Shown: in pieces, positions 27,718-36,624 of the stretch
How positions within the stretch are numbered: position 1 is the first letter of the stretch
Layout: each line of letters begins with the position of its first letter
NCBI RefSeq assembly: GCF_023721715.1
Contig: NZ_JAMDLG010000001.1
Coordinates: forward strand, 685,889 to 749,888
DNA length: 64,000 nucleotides
DNA from: Parasegetibacter sp. NRK P23
GTDB taxonomy: Bacteria > Bacteroidota > Bacteroidia > Chitinophagales > Chitinophagaceae
Direction: 5' to 3'
Program-made: the position numbers and the translations under genes
The notes under the pieces: generated by a model
What the model saw: only the letters and a program-made list of their open reading frames with translations
Database searches by the model: none
What the model was told of the DNA's origin: nothing

Positions 27718-27918
27718 AACACGTTTTTTGAGGTAAGGAAATATGACCAATTCTTCCTAAGACTAAAAAAAACGTGCCGGGAAAAGATCAGATCCAATTA
27801 CCCGCCTGCCGATGACATCGGCATAAGCCAAAGTTCGGAACTACTAAAGAATTTTAGAAGGTGAGGTATTTAGGAGAGACTTGGGGGGTGAGCTATTAAG
27901 TGTTCTAACAAGAAGGCT

Positions 27919-28330
27919 TTATTCTTCTTCCACTGGCTTTATATTAAATAGCGAATTTGGGTAGCTGTGAACGTGCTTATAAGGATCATGGCTTGAAAGC
28001 TCTTTTTCGATAATGAATAGACGAGGTTCGGCCTCGAAAAAAATCAATCAAGTAGCCGTCTGGGATGGTGATAATACTATCACCGATTCGTTTCTTAATG
28101 TCTATGTAAATACTATTGCTATATGATTGGCTTGCTGAACAATCAGTTGTTCAAACTCCTGTTCTTTAGCGTATTCGTAATAGCCGTAAGTTTTATCTCC
28201 CTGAGCTAGTCTTTCCATATATAAACAACTCGTATATTGCTGAATTAAACTTATGAACACACCCAATTTCAATGCATCAAAAACTTCTTCTTTTTTAAGT
28301 GCTGCATGTACTTTTATTTGCGCTGTTATT
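27919..28330 (-). pseudogene. Frameshifted remnant behind hsdM, possible nuclease-like domain
   Basis: Three minus-strand reading frames join into one protein-like series. From about 28330 to 28110 it reads ITAQIKVHAALKKEEVFDAL through MERLAQGDKTYGYYEYAKEQ. After one shift near 28120 it reads YIDIKKRIGDSIITIPDGYL. After a second shift in a run of seven A (28037-28043) it reads EAEPRLFIIEKELSSHDPYK and ends PVEEE at 27919. The PD...EKEL spacing recalls PD-(D/E)xK nucleases, but no family was recognised firmly. There is an ATG at 28218. The segment follows hsdM directly, so it may be a lost accessory gene of the R-M island. Confidence 0.5.
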
Positions 28331-30314
28331 GGGTTCGACTGGGCATATTAAGTACACCATTTTTTGTTTGCTGTTTTATTGCTTCTTTTTCTGATTTATC
28401 AAGCATCTTCTTCAAATTACTCATTGCATCTTCAATAATTTTTGCCTGTGCTTCAATATTCTCAATTACTTCAATAGTAGTTCTCGTATCTGTTTTAACA
28501 ACTGCATTGGGATTTACAGCTTTCAGATCAAACACTTTTGCATCAATATCTGAAATGATCGCTTCCTGCTCCTTTATGACTTTTTCAATACTTGTAATTT
28601 GTAGCTCTAACGCTTTAATTTCTTCTTTATCTTTTTTCTCTTTTTTGAAAACTTTTAGCTGCTCTTTCAGCGGAATAATTTCTTCTCTTAATTTTGCAGC
28701 ATTGTCTTTGTAAGGCTGCATTTTTTCAAGCGCTTCGGCTCTACGTGCTGCAAAATCAATGGTCCAGGAATAGCGGCTTTCACTTTTACTGGCAAGCATC
28801 TTTGCATAAGTCGGGAATGCCTCATCTTTTACTTCTTCATCTTCCAGCCAATCGCTGGTAAGCGTAGCTGGCAGTTTACTATCTTCAATAACATTACCGC
28901 TTTTATCAAATCCGAAATGGGCTAAAGTCATTGGTGTTTTTTTGCCCACTTTTACATGCGACAAATCGTAGTACCAAATCTTATCGGTCTGTTTACCCTT
29001 AGTGAAGAACAACAGGTTTGTTTTTACACCGGCACCGGCTGTTGAAAATACACCACCGGGCATACTAATGATTGCCCAGACATTACATTCATCTACCAGC
29101 TTACGTTTGGTTTCAACAAAGGCACTTTCATTCGTTCTGAATAAAAGCCCTTCATCTAACACAATAGCACAAGTTCCTTCATGCGATAAGTGAGCAATAA
29201 TATCCTGCACAAAAAGCACCTGTGTTGAACTGGTGGAATAGGAATACCTGTCCTGAGCATCCTTTCCTTCCTTGCCACCAAAAGGCGGATTGGTGAATAT
29301 GTAATCAAAAGTAGACGGTGCATTTTCAAACAATGCTCCGTAAGTAGGGCGGTTGGTTAAGGTATTTCCGTGCCAGATGTTGGGTTGATCTATGCCATGC
29401 AAGACCAGATTAGCCAATGCGATAGGAAAGACCAGGTTTTCTTTTTCCTTACCAAAAAATGTATTGTGTTTTAAAACATCAATATCGGTACTCGCTATAT
29501 CCTTTCCTAATTTTTGATTTAAGTATTCGTACACTACCGCCAAGAAACCACCGGTACCGCAGCAAGGATCAAAAATGGTTTTACCTGTTTCAGGGTTCAT
29601 GGTAAGCACCATCGCCCTTATCACTTCACGAGGGGTAAAGAACTGTCCGCCATCACTGTTTTTTTCACCCATTTTCAGCAACAGATCTTCATATACCTGC
29701 GACAAGGTGAAAAAGTGTGTATCGTCCACATTATCGGTGTGCAATTGATGCACTTTATCCAGAATGTCCCGCAAATTGGTTTCACTATCTACACGAACTC
29801 TTTCTACAGCCGTCATAATACGACCAATGATGCGTTGCTTACGTGTGGCATTGGGGTTTGGCTGCCCGGTTGCCTTATCGATATCCAATCCATGCAGGTG
29901 CGGCAATAATTCATTATTGATAAAATCGAACAGTTTTTTATCGCCTTTTGCAAAAAGCTCCTGCCGTTTCCAGCCCTGCGGTTTGCCATCTGCCGTTTTG
30001 GGATGGCCCGGCTTATCGCTGTATGGTGCTGCCCAATCCTGCCAGCGGAAAGGGCTTACTAACGCAGGCATATAAATATTGCCCAACACTTCTGCCTCTT
30101 CTCTTTCTTTTTGCTCCTGTGCATCTAAAATACGAAGGAATAAAATCCATGTAAGTTCCGGCACATATTGCAACGCACTGGCACAATTGGAGCGACGCAT
30201 AATATCGCAAATAGACTTTACATAAGAAGATAACGATTGCGTAGAACCAATAGCTTTAGATTGTTTGCCGTTGCTCTTTTTTACCGCCTTTACTTTATCT
30301 TTCGTTTTACTCAT
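28326..30314 (-). CDS. hsdM: Type I restriction-modification DNA methyltransferase subunit HsdM
   Basis: About 662 residues. An N-terminal HsdM helical domain is followed by the N6-adenine methylase domain. Motif I is FDPCCGTGGFL near residue 247 and motif IV is TNPPFGGKEG near 340. The C-terminus is a long coiled coil (about 545-640) rich in Lys and Glu, which should contact HsdS. The M2S complex methylates adenine in the recognition site and protects the host. The ATG at 30314 overlaps the hsdS stop by eight bases, so translation is coupled. The frame is open to 30362, but this would overlap hsdS much further. Confidence 0.95.
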   Translation of the reverse strand: MSKTKDKVKAVKKSNGKQSKAIGSTQSLSSYVKSICDIMRRSNCASALQYVPELTWILFLRILDAQEQKEREEAEVLGNIYMPALVSPFRWQDWAAPYSDKPGHPKTADGKPQGWKRQELFAKGDKKLFDFINNELLPHLHGLDIDKATGQPNPNATRKQRIIGRIMTAVERVRVDSETNLRDILDKVHQLHTDNVDDTHFFTLSQVYEDLLLKMGEKNSDGGQFFTPREVIRAMVLTMNPETGKTIFDPCCGTGGFLAVVYEYLNQKLGKDIASTDIDVLKHNTFFGKEKENLVFPIALANLVLHGIDQPNIWHGNTLTNRPTYGALFENAPSTFDYIFTNPPFGGKEGKDAQDRYSYSTSSTQVLFVQDIIAHLSHEGTCAIVLDEGLLFRTNESAFVETKRKLVDECNVWAIISMPGGVFSTAGAGVKTNLLFFTKGKQTDKIWYYDLSHVKVGKKTPMTLAHFGFDKSGNVIEDSKLPATLTSDWLEDEEVKDEAFPTYAKMLASKSESRYSWTIDFAARRAEALEKMQPYKDNAAKLREEIIPLKEQLKVFKKEKKDKEEIKALELQITSIEKVIKEQEAIISDIDAKVFDLKAVNPNAVVKTDTRTTIEVIENIEAQAKIIEDAMSNLKKMLDKSEKEAIKQQTKNGVLNMPSRTQ

Positions 30315-31518
30315 TTTCAAATTCATTAAAAACTTGGTCAAGGATTTTATTGGGTAGCACATCCAAATCTTCCAACATCAGCTTCAGTGCTTCATCTACC
30401 TTTTTCACTTCTGCTCTGTTGCTCTGCATCAGTTCAATTATTTCCTTTTGCAATGTTTCATCTGCCTGTGGTATAGGAATGGTGCAGATTGATTTTTGCG
30501 AAATATTCCGCATAGAATTACTTGAACCTGTTGCATTATCTTCTATATGTTTCCTTGCCTCCGGCAACTTTAAAATGTATAAAAGATATTGAGGAATTAT
30601 TTCATCTGGCTTCAGTTTTAATCTGAGTGTTTTATCAGATAAAAGCCTGTTTCGGTAATCTTGTTCTACCAAAACAACAGCTCCAACCAATTCCAAAGTG
30701 TTCGCTCTTGTAATAATTAAGTCCCCCTTTTTTACCTGATGCTTTATAGGTGGATTGTAATTTCCAATGACAGCTTTTGCCTCATCTGGCTGAAACTTAT
30801 CCCAACTAACTGCACTAACTTTCAATACACCAACTTCATCTTTCTTCGCAAGCAATTCGGTTGTTTGAATGCTCTTTCCAGCTTCAATTCCTTCCAAGTA
30901 ATAATCAAGCGGAACACGAGGCAAATCTTCTAAAATATCTAACACTGTTTGTTGCTGTTTAGTCGAAATAGCTTTTAACTCATGCTGTTTCATCTCCGCA
31001 GCCTTTCTTGCTTTCTCAATTTCTGATAATTGAGTTTTAAGATTTGTAGCGATTTGTTTTTGGTGAGTAATTTTCTCCGGAAAGGAAATTGTAAAATCCT
31101 CCAGCATTGATTTGGACACTTCGGCAAAGGTAGAACCGCTACCAAGCGATTGAATCTTCTTTACTTGTTGCTTTAAAGTATAATACAAGAAAAGAGCATC
31201 CACCTTAGAACTACACACAAAACTTTTGCACCCTTGATTGGTATAAATATCGGTTGTTGTAATACCTAAATGCCCAATTGGTGCCCGTGAAGACATTACT
31301 ACCGAGTTTTTGGGTATAAGGGTAAGACTTGCATTTTTCAGACCCGCACCAGTCAGCTTTCTTTCGCTTGATGTTATATACAACCCTTCAAGCTTGCCCA
31401 AATCAGTCGGGGTTATCCAAACGTGTTCACCGCCCCAATAGGCTTTTACTTCTGAACTCGGTGTAGAGCCACTGATAATATCGGTCAGGTTACCTAGCTT
31501 ATCGGAAATCCACTTCAT
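30307..31518 (-). CDS. hsdS: Type I restriction-modification specificity subunit HsdS
   Basis: A 403-residue specificity subunit with two target recognition domains (about 1-150 and 200-350). Each is followed by a conserved helical spacer (HQKQIATNLKTQLSEIEKAR near 155 and the EVKKVDEALKLMLEDLD region near 375). Each domain reads one half of a bipartite asymmetric DNA site; the sequence of the site cannot be predicted here. The start overlaps the hsdR stop by four bases (ATGA) and the stop overlaps the hsdM start. Confidence 0.95.
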   Translation of the reverse strand: MKWISDKLGNLTDIISGSTPSSEVKAYWGGEHVWITPTDLGKLEGLYITSSERKLTGAGLKNASLTLIPKNSVVMSSRAPIGHLGITTTDIYTNQGCKSFVCSSKVDALFLYYTLKQQVKKIQSLGSGSTFAEVSKSMLEDFTISFPEKITHQKQIATNLKTQLSEIEKARKAAEMKQHELKAISTKQQQTVLDILEDLPRVPLDYYLEGIEAGKSIQTTELLAKKDEVGVLKVSAVSWDKFQPDEAKAVIGNYNPPIKHQVKKGDLIITRANTLELVGAVVLVEQDYRNRLLSDKTLRLKLKPDEIIPQYLLYILKLPEARKHIEDNATGSSNSMRNISQKSICTIPIPQADETLQKEIIELMQSNRAEVKKVDEALKLMLEDLDVLPNKILDQVFNEFENE

Positions 31519-33929
31519 ATCCTAAACAACCTCCCTTTTGCATCTTTCATTACATCAATAGGGTTTCCTAATTTTCTTAATGCATCCAAACCTTTCGCTT
31601 GTTTTATTTCCGGCACATCCCATAGCGATTGTGTTTCCAAAGCATCTGTGCCGCCTAAGGTAAACTGATGTCCCAGGGCTTTTAAAACTGTGGCTGCGTT
31701 TTTATCTATGCCATCAAACCAGGTTTTGTTTTCATCTACATACAGCAATCCTCTTTCAGTACGTTTTAAGGCTTTCGCTTTATAGCCTGCGTGGCTAAAG
31801 AAATCAAAGAGATCGTAGTCGTTCATTTTATCTATTTCCTGTATTACTTCCGGCGAAAAGTTGGCTTCCAGAATATGGTTAATCAACGAACGCCTTTTTT
31901 GCGTTTCAATCCATAGTTGTTTAAAATCCGCAAGGTTATGAGCTTCACTTAATACCCGTTGCATTATCTCTGCCCGGTATACATCCACCGGAATGGCAAC
32001 TTCCTTTCCATCCCTGCTGCCCAATATGTATCGACCTTCGGGGGTAATTTTCACCGCATGTCCACGTACTTCACCTACGGCAGGTGATATATCACCACCA
32101 CCGCCGTCATCATCATCGTCATCTGTTCCGCTACCAGATTTGCCTTCTTTGGGTTTTCGGTATTTAGAAATAAACTCAGTTCCAAACAAATCAGTAACGC
32201 CGGTATAATCGTACAACCAAAACTTATACTTCTCCGTTTCTTCGTGTATCCTTGTGCCGCGCCCAACCATCTGGTAAAACTTGATTGCCGATTTCAGGTA
32301 GCGAAAAAAAACAACGGCATTTAAGCGTTCTATGTCTACACCGGCTTCCAGCAAATCAACCGTACAGGCAATAAAAGCCCGATGACCGGAGCCGCGCATG
32401 GGCTCTATTTTATCTGCCCCACCATTGGGACCACCCATACATTTAAAAGCATAATCATCTTTTATGGGCTGGTTGTTTTCCTTGCACCATTTGGTATAGA
32501 GGTTACTCATGTACATCACTACTCTATCGGCATGTATTTCCCTGTTGCAAAAGATGATTACTTTTTGTTCTGGCCCACCATTTTCAATGAGCTGTTGAAA
32601 TAAATCATCGCACATCGCAGGTGTACGCCATTCAAAGAAAAGTTCATCATCAAAATCCTTACCCGTGTATTCGTTTTGTTTTAAATCAGCTTCAGTTAAA
32701 GGTTGCCCAGTTTTAATATTGGCAACTTTTGCATCCAGTATTTCCTGCTTAGTGAAAACTCTTTTGTCAATGTCAGCTTTGCGTTTTACAATTTCGCAGG
32801 CAGCCAGATAACCATCTTCCTGTGCCTGGGCTAATGTGTATTCATATACCGGTTCGCCAAAATAATTGAAATTATTGGCGGTGATTGCTATTTCTTCCGG
32901 CGGCAATTCTTTGCTTGTAATGAGTTTGCGTGGCGTAGCTGTAAGACCTAAGTGAATGGCTTTTGAATTACGTTTCAACACCTCAGACCACTTACCCCAT
33001 GCAGAGCGGTGGCACTCGTCTATAATGATAACGCTGAAAGCATTTTCAGGATAGTTTTCTGTAAGGAAGCTTGCCACTTTATCATCGGGTGTTTCATCAT
33101 CCAAACCCAGGGTTTGATAAGTTGCGATATGTATACGTGCATTCTTTGCAGCGTTTTCGCCTTTATCCGTTTTTACAATCCTAACATTATCGCCAAAAGC
33201 AGCACTTAGTTTTTCATACGCCTGTGTACGCAATTCGTCTCTGTCGCAAATGAACAAAGCAGGCTTTGGTAATTGCCCTGCTTCATTTAAACGCCATAAA
33301 ATATTTGTAGCAATAATGGTTTTGCCTGCACCAGTTGCAAGCGATAATAAAACTCTTGGATCTTCGCCTTTTTGAATTTGCAAAATGATTTTCTCAAAGG
33401 CTGCCCGTATTGCCGCATCCTGATAATACCTGTATTTATTCCAGGGTGGACTATCGGGCATGAACAGCATTTTTGCTTCGGGAGAACTTAAATCAATGCC
33501 TGTATCTTTTGCATATCGTTTGGTCAGATCATCATGTGTAATAAAATCATCTAGCGGAAAAGGACCAGCCTGCAATCTTGTGAAGTGGTCAAACTCGCCA
33601 TATAAATGCCCATTGCTGGCAAATACATATTTCACTTCAAACCTTTCACACTCGGCATATTTTTTTGCCTGATCCATTCCCTTCAATGCATCTTCATTCT
33701 CTTTTTTTGCCTCCAATACAGCAACAGGCAAAGGCTTGGGCATTGAACCTGCCTTTACACAAAGCAAATAATCCGTGCGACCAGCACCTTTTTTCCTACG
33801 CCCCTTTGGTCCGGTAGGCTCTACTGGTGCAGGAGTTTCACATCTGAGCTTAGTTATATCGTCATAACCCTTGGTTCTTAAAACCGGATCAATTAAGTGG
33901 TAACGGGTTTCCTGTTCATTCATTGGCAT
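31515..33929 (-). CDS. hsdR: Type I restriction endonuclease subunit HsdR
   Basis: An 804-residue motor/nuclease subunit of the EcoAI/EcoEI-like class. The N-terminal nuclease has GAGRTDYLL near residue 48 and VAVLEAKKE near 69 (a D...ExK active site). Helicase motif I is ATGAGKT near 198, motif II is DECH near 303, motif III is GLTATPRK, and motif VI is QMVGRGTR. A short acidic and glycine linker (SGTDDDDDDGGGG) precedes the EcoEI-type C-terminal domain that docks on M2S. ATG at 33929 or 33923. It begins 40 bases after the stop of the Fic gene and may share its transcript. Confidence 0.95.
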   Translation of the reverse strand: MPMNEQETRYHLIDPVLRTKGYDDITKLRCETPAPVEPTGPKGRRKKGAGRTDYLLCVKAGSMPKPLPVAVLEAKKENEDALKGMDQAKKYAECERFEVKYVFASNGHLYGEFDHFTRLQAGPFPLDDFITHDDLTKRYAKDTGIDLSSPEAKMLFMPDSPPWNKYRYYQDAAIRAAFEKIILQIQKGEDPRVLLSLATGAGKTIIATNILWRLNEAGQLPKPALFICDRDELRTQAYEKLSAAFGDNVRIVKTDKGENAAKNARIHIATYQTLGLDDETPDDKVASFLTENYPENAFSVIIIDECHRSAWGKWSEVLKRNSKAIHLGLTATPRKLITSKELPPEEIAITANNFNYFGEPVYEYTLAQAQEDGYLAACEIVKRKADIDKRVFTKQEILDAKVANIKTGQPLTEADLKQNEYTGKDFDDELFFEWRTPAMCDDLFQQLIENGGPEQKVIIFCNREIHADRVVMYMSNLYTKWCKENNQPIKDDYAFKCMGGPNGGADKIEPMRGSGHRAFIACTVDLLEAGVDIERLNAVVFFRYLKSAIKFYQMVGRGTRIHEETEKYKFWLYDYTGVTDLFGTEFISKYRKPKEGKSGSGTDDDDDDGGGGDISPAVGEVRGHAVKITPEGRYILGSRDGKEVAIPVDVYRAEIMQRVLSEAHNLADFKQLWIETQKRRSLINHILEANFSPEVIQEIDKMNDYDLFDFFSHAGYKAKALKRTERGLLYVDENKTWFDGIDKNAATVLKALGHQFTLGGTDALETQSLWDVPEIKQAKGLDALRKLGNPIDVMKDAKGRLFRI

Positions 33930-33969
33930 ACGCTATAAATTTTCAGTCTTTGCTTATTATGTTTTCCGT

Positions 33970-34566
33970 TCATGATCTAGCAAATTTCACTAACGGTTCC
34001 ATATCCCCATTATCTGCCGCCTTCAATGCTTTTAAATACTCCTTTCTCTGGTCGCCCAGTTTTACCAGGTTTGCAGCACCCCATGTAAACACCGGCAAAC
34101 CAAAAATCTTTTCAATTATTATATCTGCCATTAACCGGCTATGTCTTCCATTGCCATTGGGAAAACAATGAATGCTAACAATACGGTGTTTAAACCGTAT
34201 AGCAATTTCATCCGGCGAAAATGTATTGTTTTCCATCCAGTATTTTGCATCGCCTAACAAATGGTGCAGGTCTGTGGGTATCTGCCATTTGTCAACACCA
34301 ATGTTTTTGTTGGTTTTTCTGAAATCTCCCGCCCATGCCCAGGTATCTCCGTACATCCTTTTGTGTACATGTCGCACAAGCTTTTCAGTAAAGACAGCCT
34401 CGGGTTTAAACTTTCGTTTCAAGGTCCAGAGGATAGCCTGTTCAATATTCTGCTGTTCAAATTCATCCAGTTCGCCGCGGGTGGCAATAGTGGCAATTTT
34501 AAGCCCTTCTTTCTCATCTTCATCCAGCGGCGTTTGTCCGTCCAGGTATTCCAGGTCTAATCCCAT
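33970..34566 (-). CDS. Mobile mystery protein B, Fic/Doc-fold protein
   Basis: A 198-residue Fic-domain protein of the mobile mystery protein B family, always found with protein A. The Fic motif is HCFPNGNGRHSR (about 132-143). The Mg-binding acidic residue of the classical HPFx(D/E)GNGR motif is Asn here. Fic proteins usually transfer AMP to a target side chain. No canonical (S/T)xxxE(G/N) inhibitory motif was found in this protein or in its partner; TPLDED at residues 11-16 is the nearest. The start overlaps the stop of protein A by ten bases. With the HTH partner this looks like an addiction or regulatory module attached to the R-M genes. Confidence 0.88.
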   Translation of the reverse strand: MGLDLEYLDGQTPLDEDEKEGLKIATIATRGELDEFEQQNIEQAILWTLKRKFKPEAVFTEKLVRHVHKRMYGDTWAWAGDFRKTNKNIGVDKWQIPTDLHHLLGDAKYWMENNTFSPDEIAIRFKHRIVSIHCFPNGNGRHSRLMADIIIEKIFGLPVFTWGAANLVKLGDQRKEYLKALKAADNGDMEPLVKFARS

Positions 34567-35015
34567 AGAGTTTTAGGCATTTCGTTTTTTATTTCTGTTG
34601 CTCTTTCCTCTATAGCCCTTTCAATTCTTGCTATTGAATTTTCCTGGTCTTCCAGCTTCATCGTGTTGGATGTGCGAAGCACAATTTGCTTTGCCAGTTC
34701 TTTTGCCTTTCTATCAATCAATGCGTCCAGCGAACCATCTTTGGGTACAAATCCATATACCAATTGCATATCTAAAGCGGCAGCAGTTTCCCGTAGGGAT
34801 TTTATGGTAAGGGAACCATCTTTTTCGCGTTGCTCCATCTCCTGTACGCTTTGCCGGGTAATAGAAAGGCGGCTGCTTAACTGTTGCAGACTCATGCCAA
34901 TGGCGGTACGCACCGCTTTTATCCAGCCTGTAGGCGGCGGCGCAATCTTCTGCAAACTATTATAAATCAGCATTTTATCGTTCAACTGCTGTAGCTGTAA
35001 TGATTTCTTAGCCAT
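34557..35015 (-). CDS. Mobile mystery protein A, XRE-type helix-turn-helix regulator
   Basis: A 152-residue DNA-binding protein. An XRE helix-turn-helix occupies about residues 34-95 (IGMSLQQLSSRLSITRQSVQ); a charged helical C-terminal tail may bind the Fic partner. The family is described as one member of a two-gene mobile module with a Fic protein. Three operator-like 18-bp repeats start five bases upstream of its ATG, which suggests that it represses its own operon. ATG at 35015. Confidence 0.9.
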   Translation of the reverse strand: MAKKSLQLQQLNDKMLIYNSLQKIAPPPTGWIKAVRTAIGMSLQQLSSRLSITRQSVQEMEQREKDGSLTIKSLRETAAALDMQLVYGFVPKDGSLDALIDRKAKELAKQIVLRTSNTMKLEDQENSIARIERAIEERATEIKNEMPKTLWD

Positions 35016-35019
35016 ATTT

Positions 35020-35102
35020 GTAAGGTTACGCCCTGACTAAATAAAGATAAATGTAAGGAAATAGCCTGACAAAAAAAAGAAAAAGGAAGGTTTTAACCTG
35101 AC
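35020..35102. promoter_or_regulatory. Three spaced operator-like repeats upstream of mobile mystery A
   Basis: GTAAGG-N6-CCTGAC occurs at 35020-35037 and 35053-35070. A variant, GGAAGG-N6-CCTGAC, is at 35085-35102. Starts are 33 and 32 bases apart, close to three helical turns. Each is nearly palindromic, since GTAAGG is the complement of CCTTAC. The array covers the likely promoter and the 5' leader of the mobile mystery A gene, a natural site for binding by its own HTH product. Confidence 0.7.
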
Positions 35103-35261
35103 AAACTCTACTGACTTAAGCTTGTAGGATTTCCTGAGATGCGAATGCTGAGAAATGAGGATTGGGAAAAGAGAGCTCATCCTCCATCCTCTCCAAAGGA
35201 GAGAAGACTCTTTATATACATTGCCAGGTTTAAGCATAAATTTTCCGCCAAGTTTTTTCCC

Positions 35262-35292
35262 ATGAGCGATAGAAATTTACTCAATCGCTCAT
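35262..35292. promoter_or_regulatory. 9-bp inverted repeat upstream of the Fic remnant
   Basis: ATGAGCGAT (35262-35270) and ATCGCTCAT (35284-35292) are perfect arms around 13 bases. The element is 35 bases upstream of the ATG of a truncated Fic-like frame and may be its former operator or promoter. Confidence 0.4.
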
Positions 35293-35327
35293 TTAATTAG
35301 TATTAATGAGTTGTAGAAGTAATATTT

Positions 35328-35507
35328 ATGGCTCATGAAATGGATTTGGAGAGATCTGATTGGCCAAACTTCAACTTTGATGCAGCGGCATTTATACATT
35401 TAGAACGCGTATTCCGATGGAATTCGCGTTTGATTTTAGGTTCGCTTAATTCGGTATCGTCCGACAATGTGGATGAATTACAGGTGACCTTACTCCCGCA
35501 ACCGTGA
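35328..35507 (+). pseudogene. Truncated Fic-family (DUF4172-like) N-terminal remnant
   Basis: A 59-codon plus-strand frame. It contains SDWPNFNFDAAAFIHLERVF and then RLILGSLNSVSSDNVDELQV, which resembles the N-terminal DUF4172 domain of larger Fic proteins (pattern xDWPNFxxD...GxLLG). The frame then stops, and no Fic catalytic motif follows before the HigA gene. It is therefore a short remnant of a second Fic gene. The assignment rests on the short WPNF pattern only. Confidence 0.45.
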
Positions 35508-35529
35508 CCAGATATCTTGCGGAAATGGT

Positions 35530-36624
35530 TTATTCAAATATTACCGCCTCAAAATATTCACGGCCCAGTGAGTAAGGTATTAACTTCTTATGCTGCAACC
35601 TGCCAATAATGATGGCAGGATGGGTATTGAACTGTTTGGCAAAAGCCCTGATGTCGTCTTTGCTGAGTGGGGCCGCATCTAATATTTCTGCTTCTTCGTC
35701 TTCGGTTAATGTCCACTTACAGGCAAATTCATCTGCTTCCAGTTCTTTTTCCAGGTCTTTATCGGAATACTCCACCTTCTCTAAGAAAATGTCTTTTTTA
35801 CCATGTAAGAGAATATGTCCGGCTTCGTGAAAGAAGGTGAACCAGAAACTATCGTTGCGGTTGTAGCGGCCCGTTAGCTGTATAAAAGGAGTATCATTTA
35901 ACCAACGGGTAGAACCGCTGATAGGTGCTTTATTGATGCAGGGGGTATGTACCACTTTAACCCCTGCTTCGAGGCAGATGTTTTGTAACTGGTTAAAGAA
36001 ACCTTCGGGATGTGCTGCCATGATAGATTTTATCTGCGGCAGCGCTTCTTTGAACTTCTTTTCTGAATAGTCGTTTGCTTCCAGTTCGGCTGCCTGCAAT
36101 TCACCTTTGCGAAGCCATGCGGATATGGCATAAGGCTCGTTGGTTTGAGCCAGCGAAATGCGGAAAGCCACTTTCAACTGCTGTTTGAAATAATAATCTT
36201 CCCAGGCGGTATGATTACTGAAACCAAAGAATGCCAGCATCTCCATTGTTTTTTCTTGAATAGTGGTAACGGGTGGCAACCAGGCTTTTTTTATCATATC
36301 TGACAGCGGAAATTGCTTTGCCCATACCACGGCTTCATCAATGGCTGTTTTGCGTTTCTCTCTTGCTATAAACTCATCGTAGCCCCGCTGGTGGTTCATC
36401 CAAAAATGGGCTGGAATTTTGGTTACATTTTCAAACTGCACCGCCATATCGGGTGTAATGGAGCTTTCGCCTTTCATTACAGCAATAATGGTTTTTTCCG
36501 GCTTGCCAGTTCGGAGAGCAAATTCTTTAGGCCCCATTTCCATTTCTTCCAGCTTTTCGGCTAAGGTTTCACCAGGATGCGGAACTGATTGTGGGAAATA
36601 TTGATTCTGCTTAGCCATGATCAT
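35530..36624 (-). CDS. HigA-like antitoxin fused to an ImmA/IrrE metallopeptidase domain
   Basis: A 364-residue protein. An XRE helix-turn-helix of HigA type lies at about 15-75 (PHPGETLAEKLEEMEMGPKE). A linker follows, then an ImmA/IrrE (COG2856) zinc-peptidase domain with HEAGH at about 266-270 and a downstream glutamate in EKELEADEFA. It should neutralise the RelE-like toxin encoded just upstream. The peptidase part could allow regulated self-processing, but this is an inference. The start overlaps the toxin stop by four bases (ATGA). A second ATG lies two codons further in. Confidence 0.88.
   Translation of the reverse strand: MIMAKQNQYFPQSVPHPGETLAEKLEEMEMGPKEFALRTGKPEKTIIAVMKGESSITPDMAVQFENVTKIPAHFWMNHQRGYDEFIAREKRKTAIDEAVVWAKQFPLSDMIKKAWLPPVTTIQEKTMEMLAFFGFSNHTAWEDYYFKQQLKVAFRISLAQTNEPYAISAWLRKGELQAAELEANDYSEKKFKEALPQIKSIMAAHPEGFFNQLQNICLEAGVKVVHTPCINKAPISGSTRWLNDTPFIQLTGRYNRNDSFWFTFFHEAGHILLHGKKDIFLEKVEYSDKDLEKELEADEFACKWTLTEDEEAEILDAAPLSKDDIRAFAKQFNTHPAIIIGRLQHKKLIPYSLGREYFEAVIFE

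Noticed and set aside
35037-35237. 66-codon minus-strand frame upstream of mobile mystery A
   Set aside because: It overlaps the operator array and is rich in Phe from an A-run; better explained as regulatory DNA.
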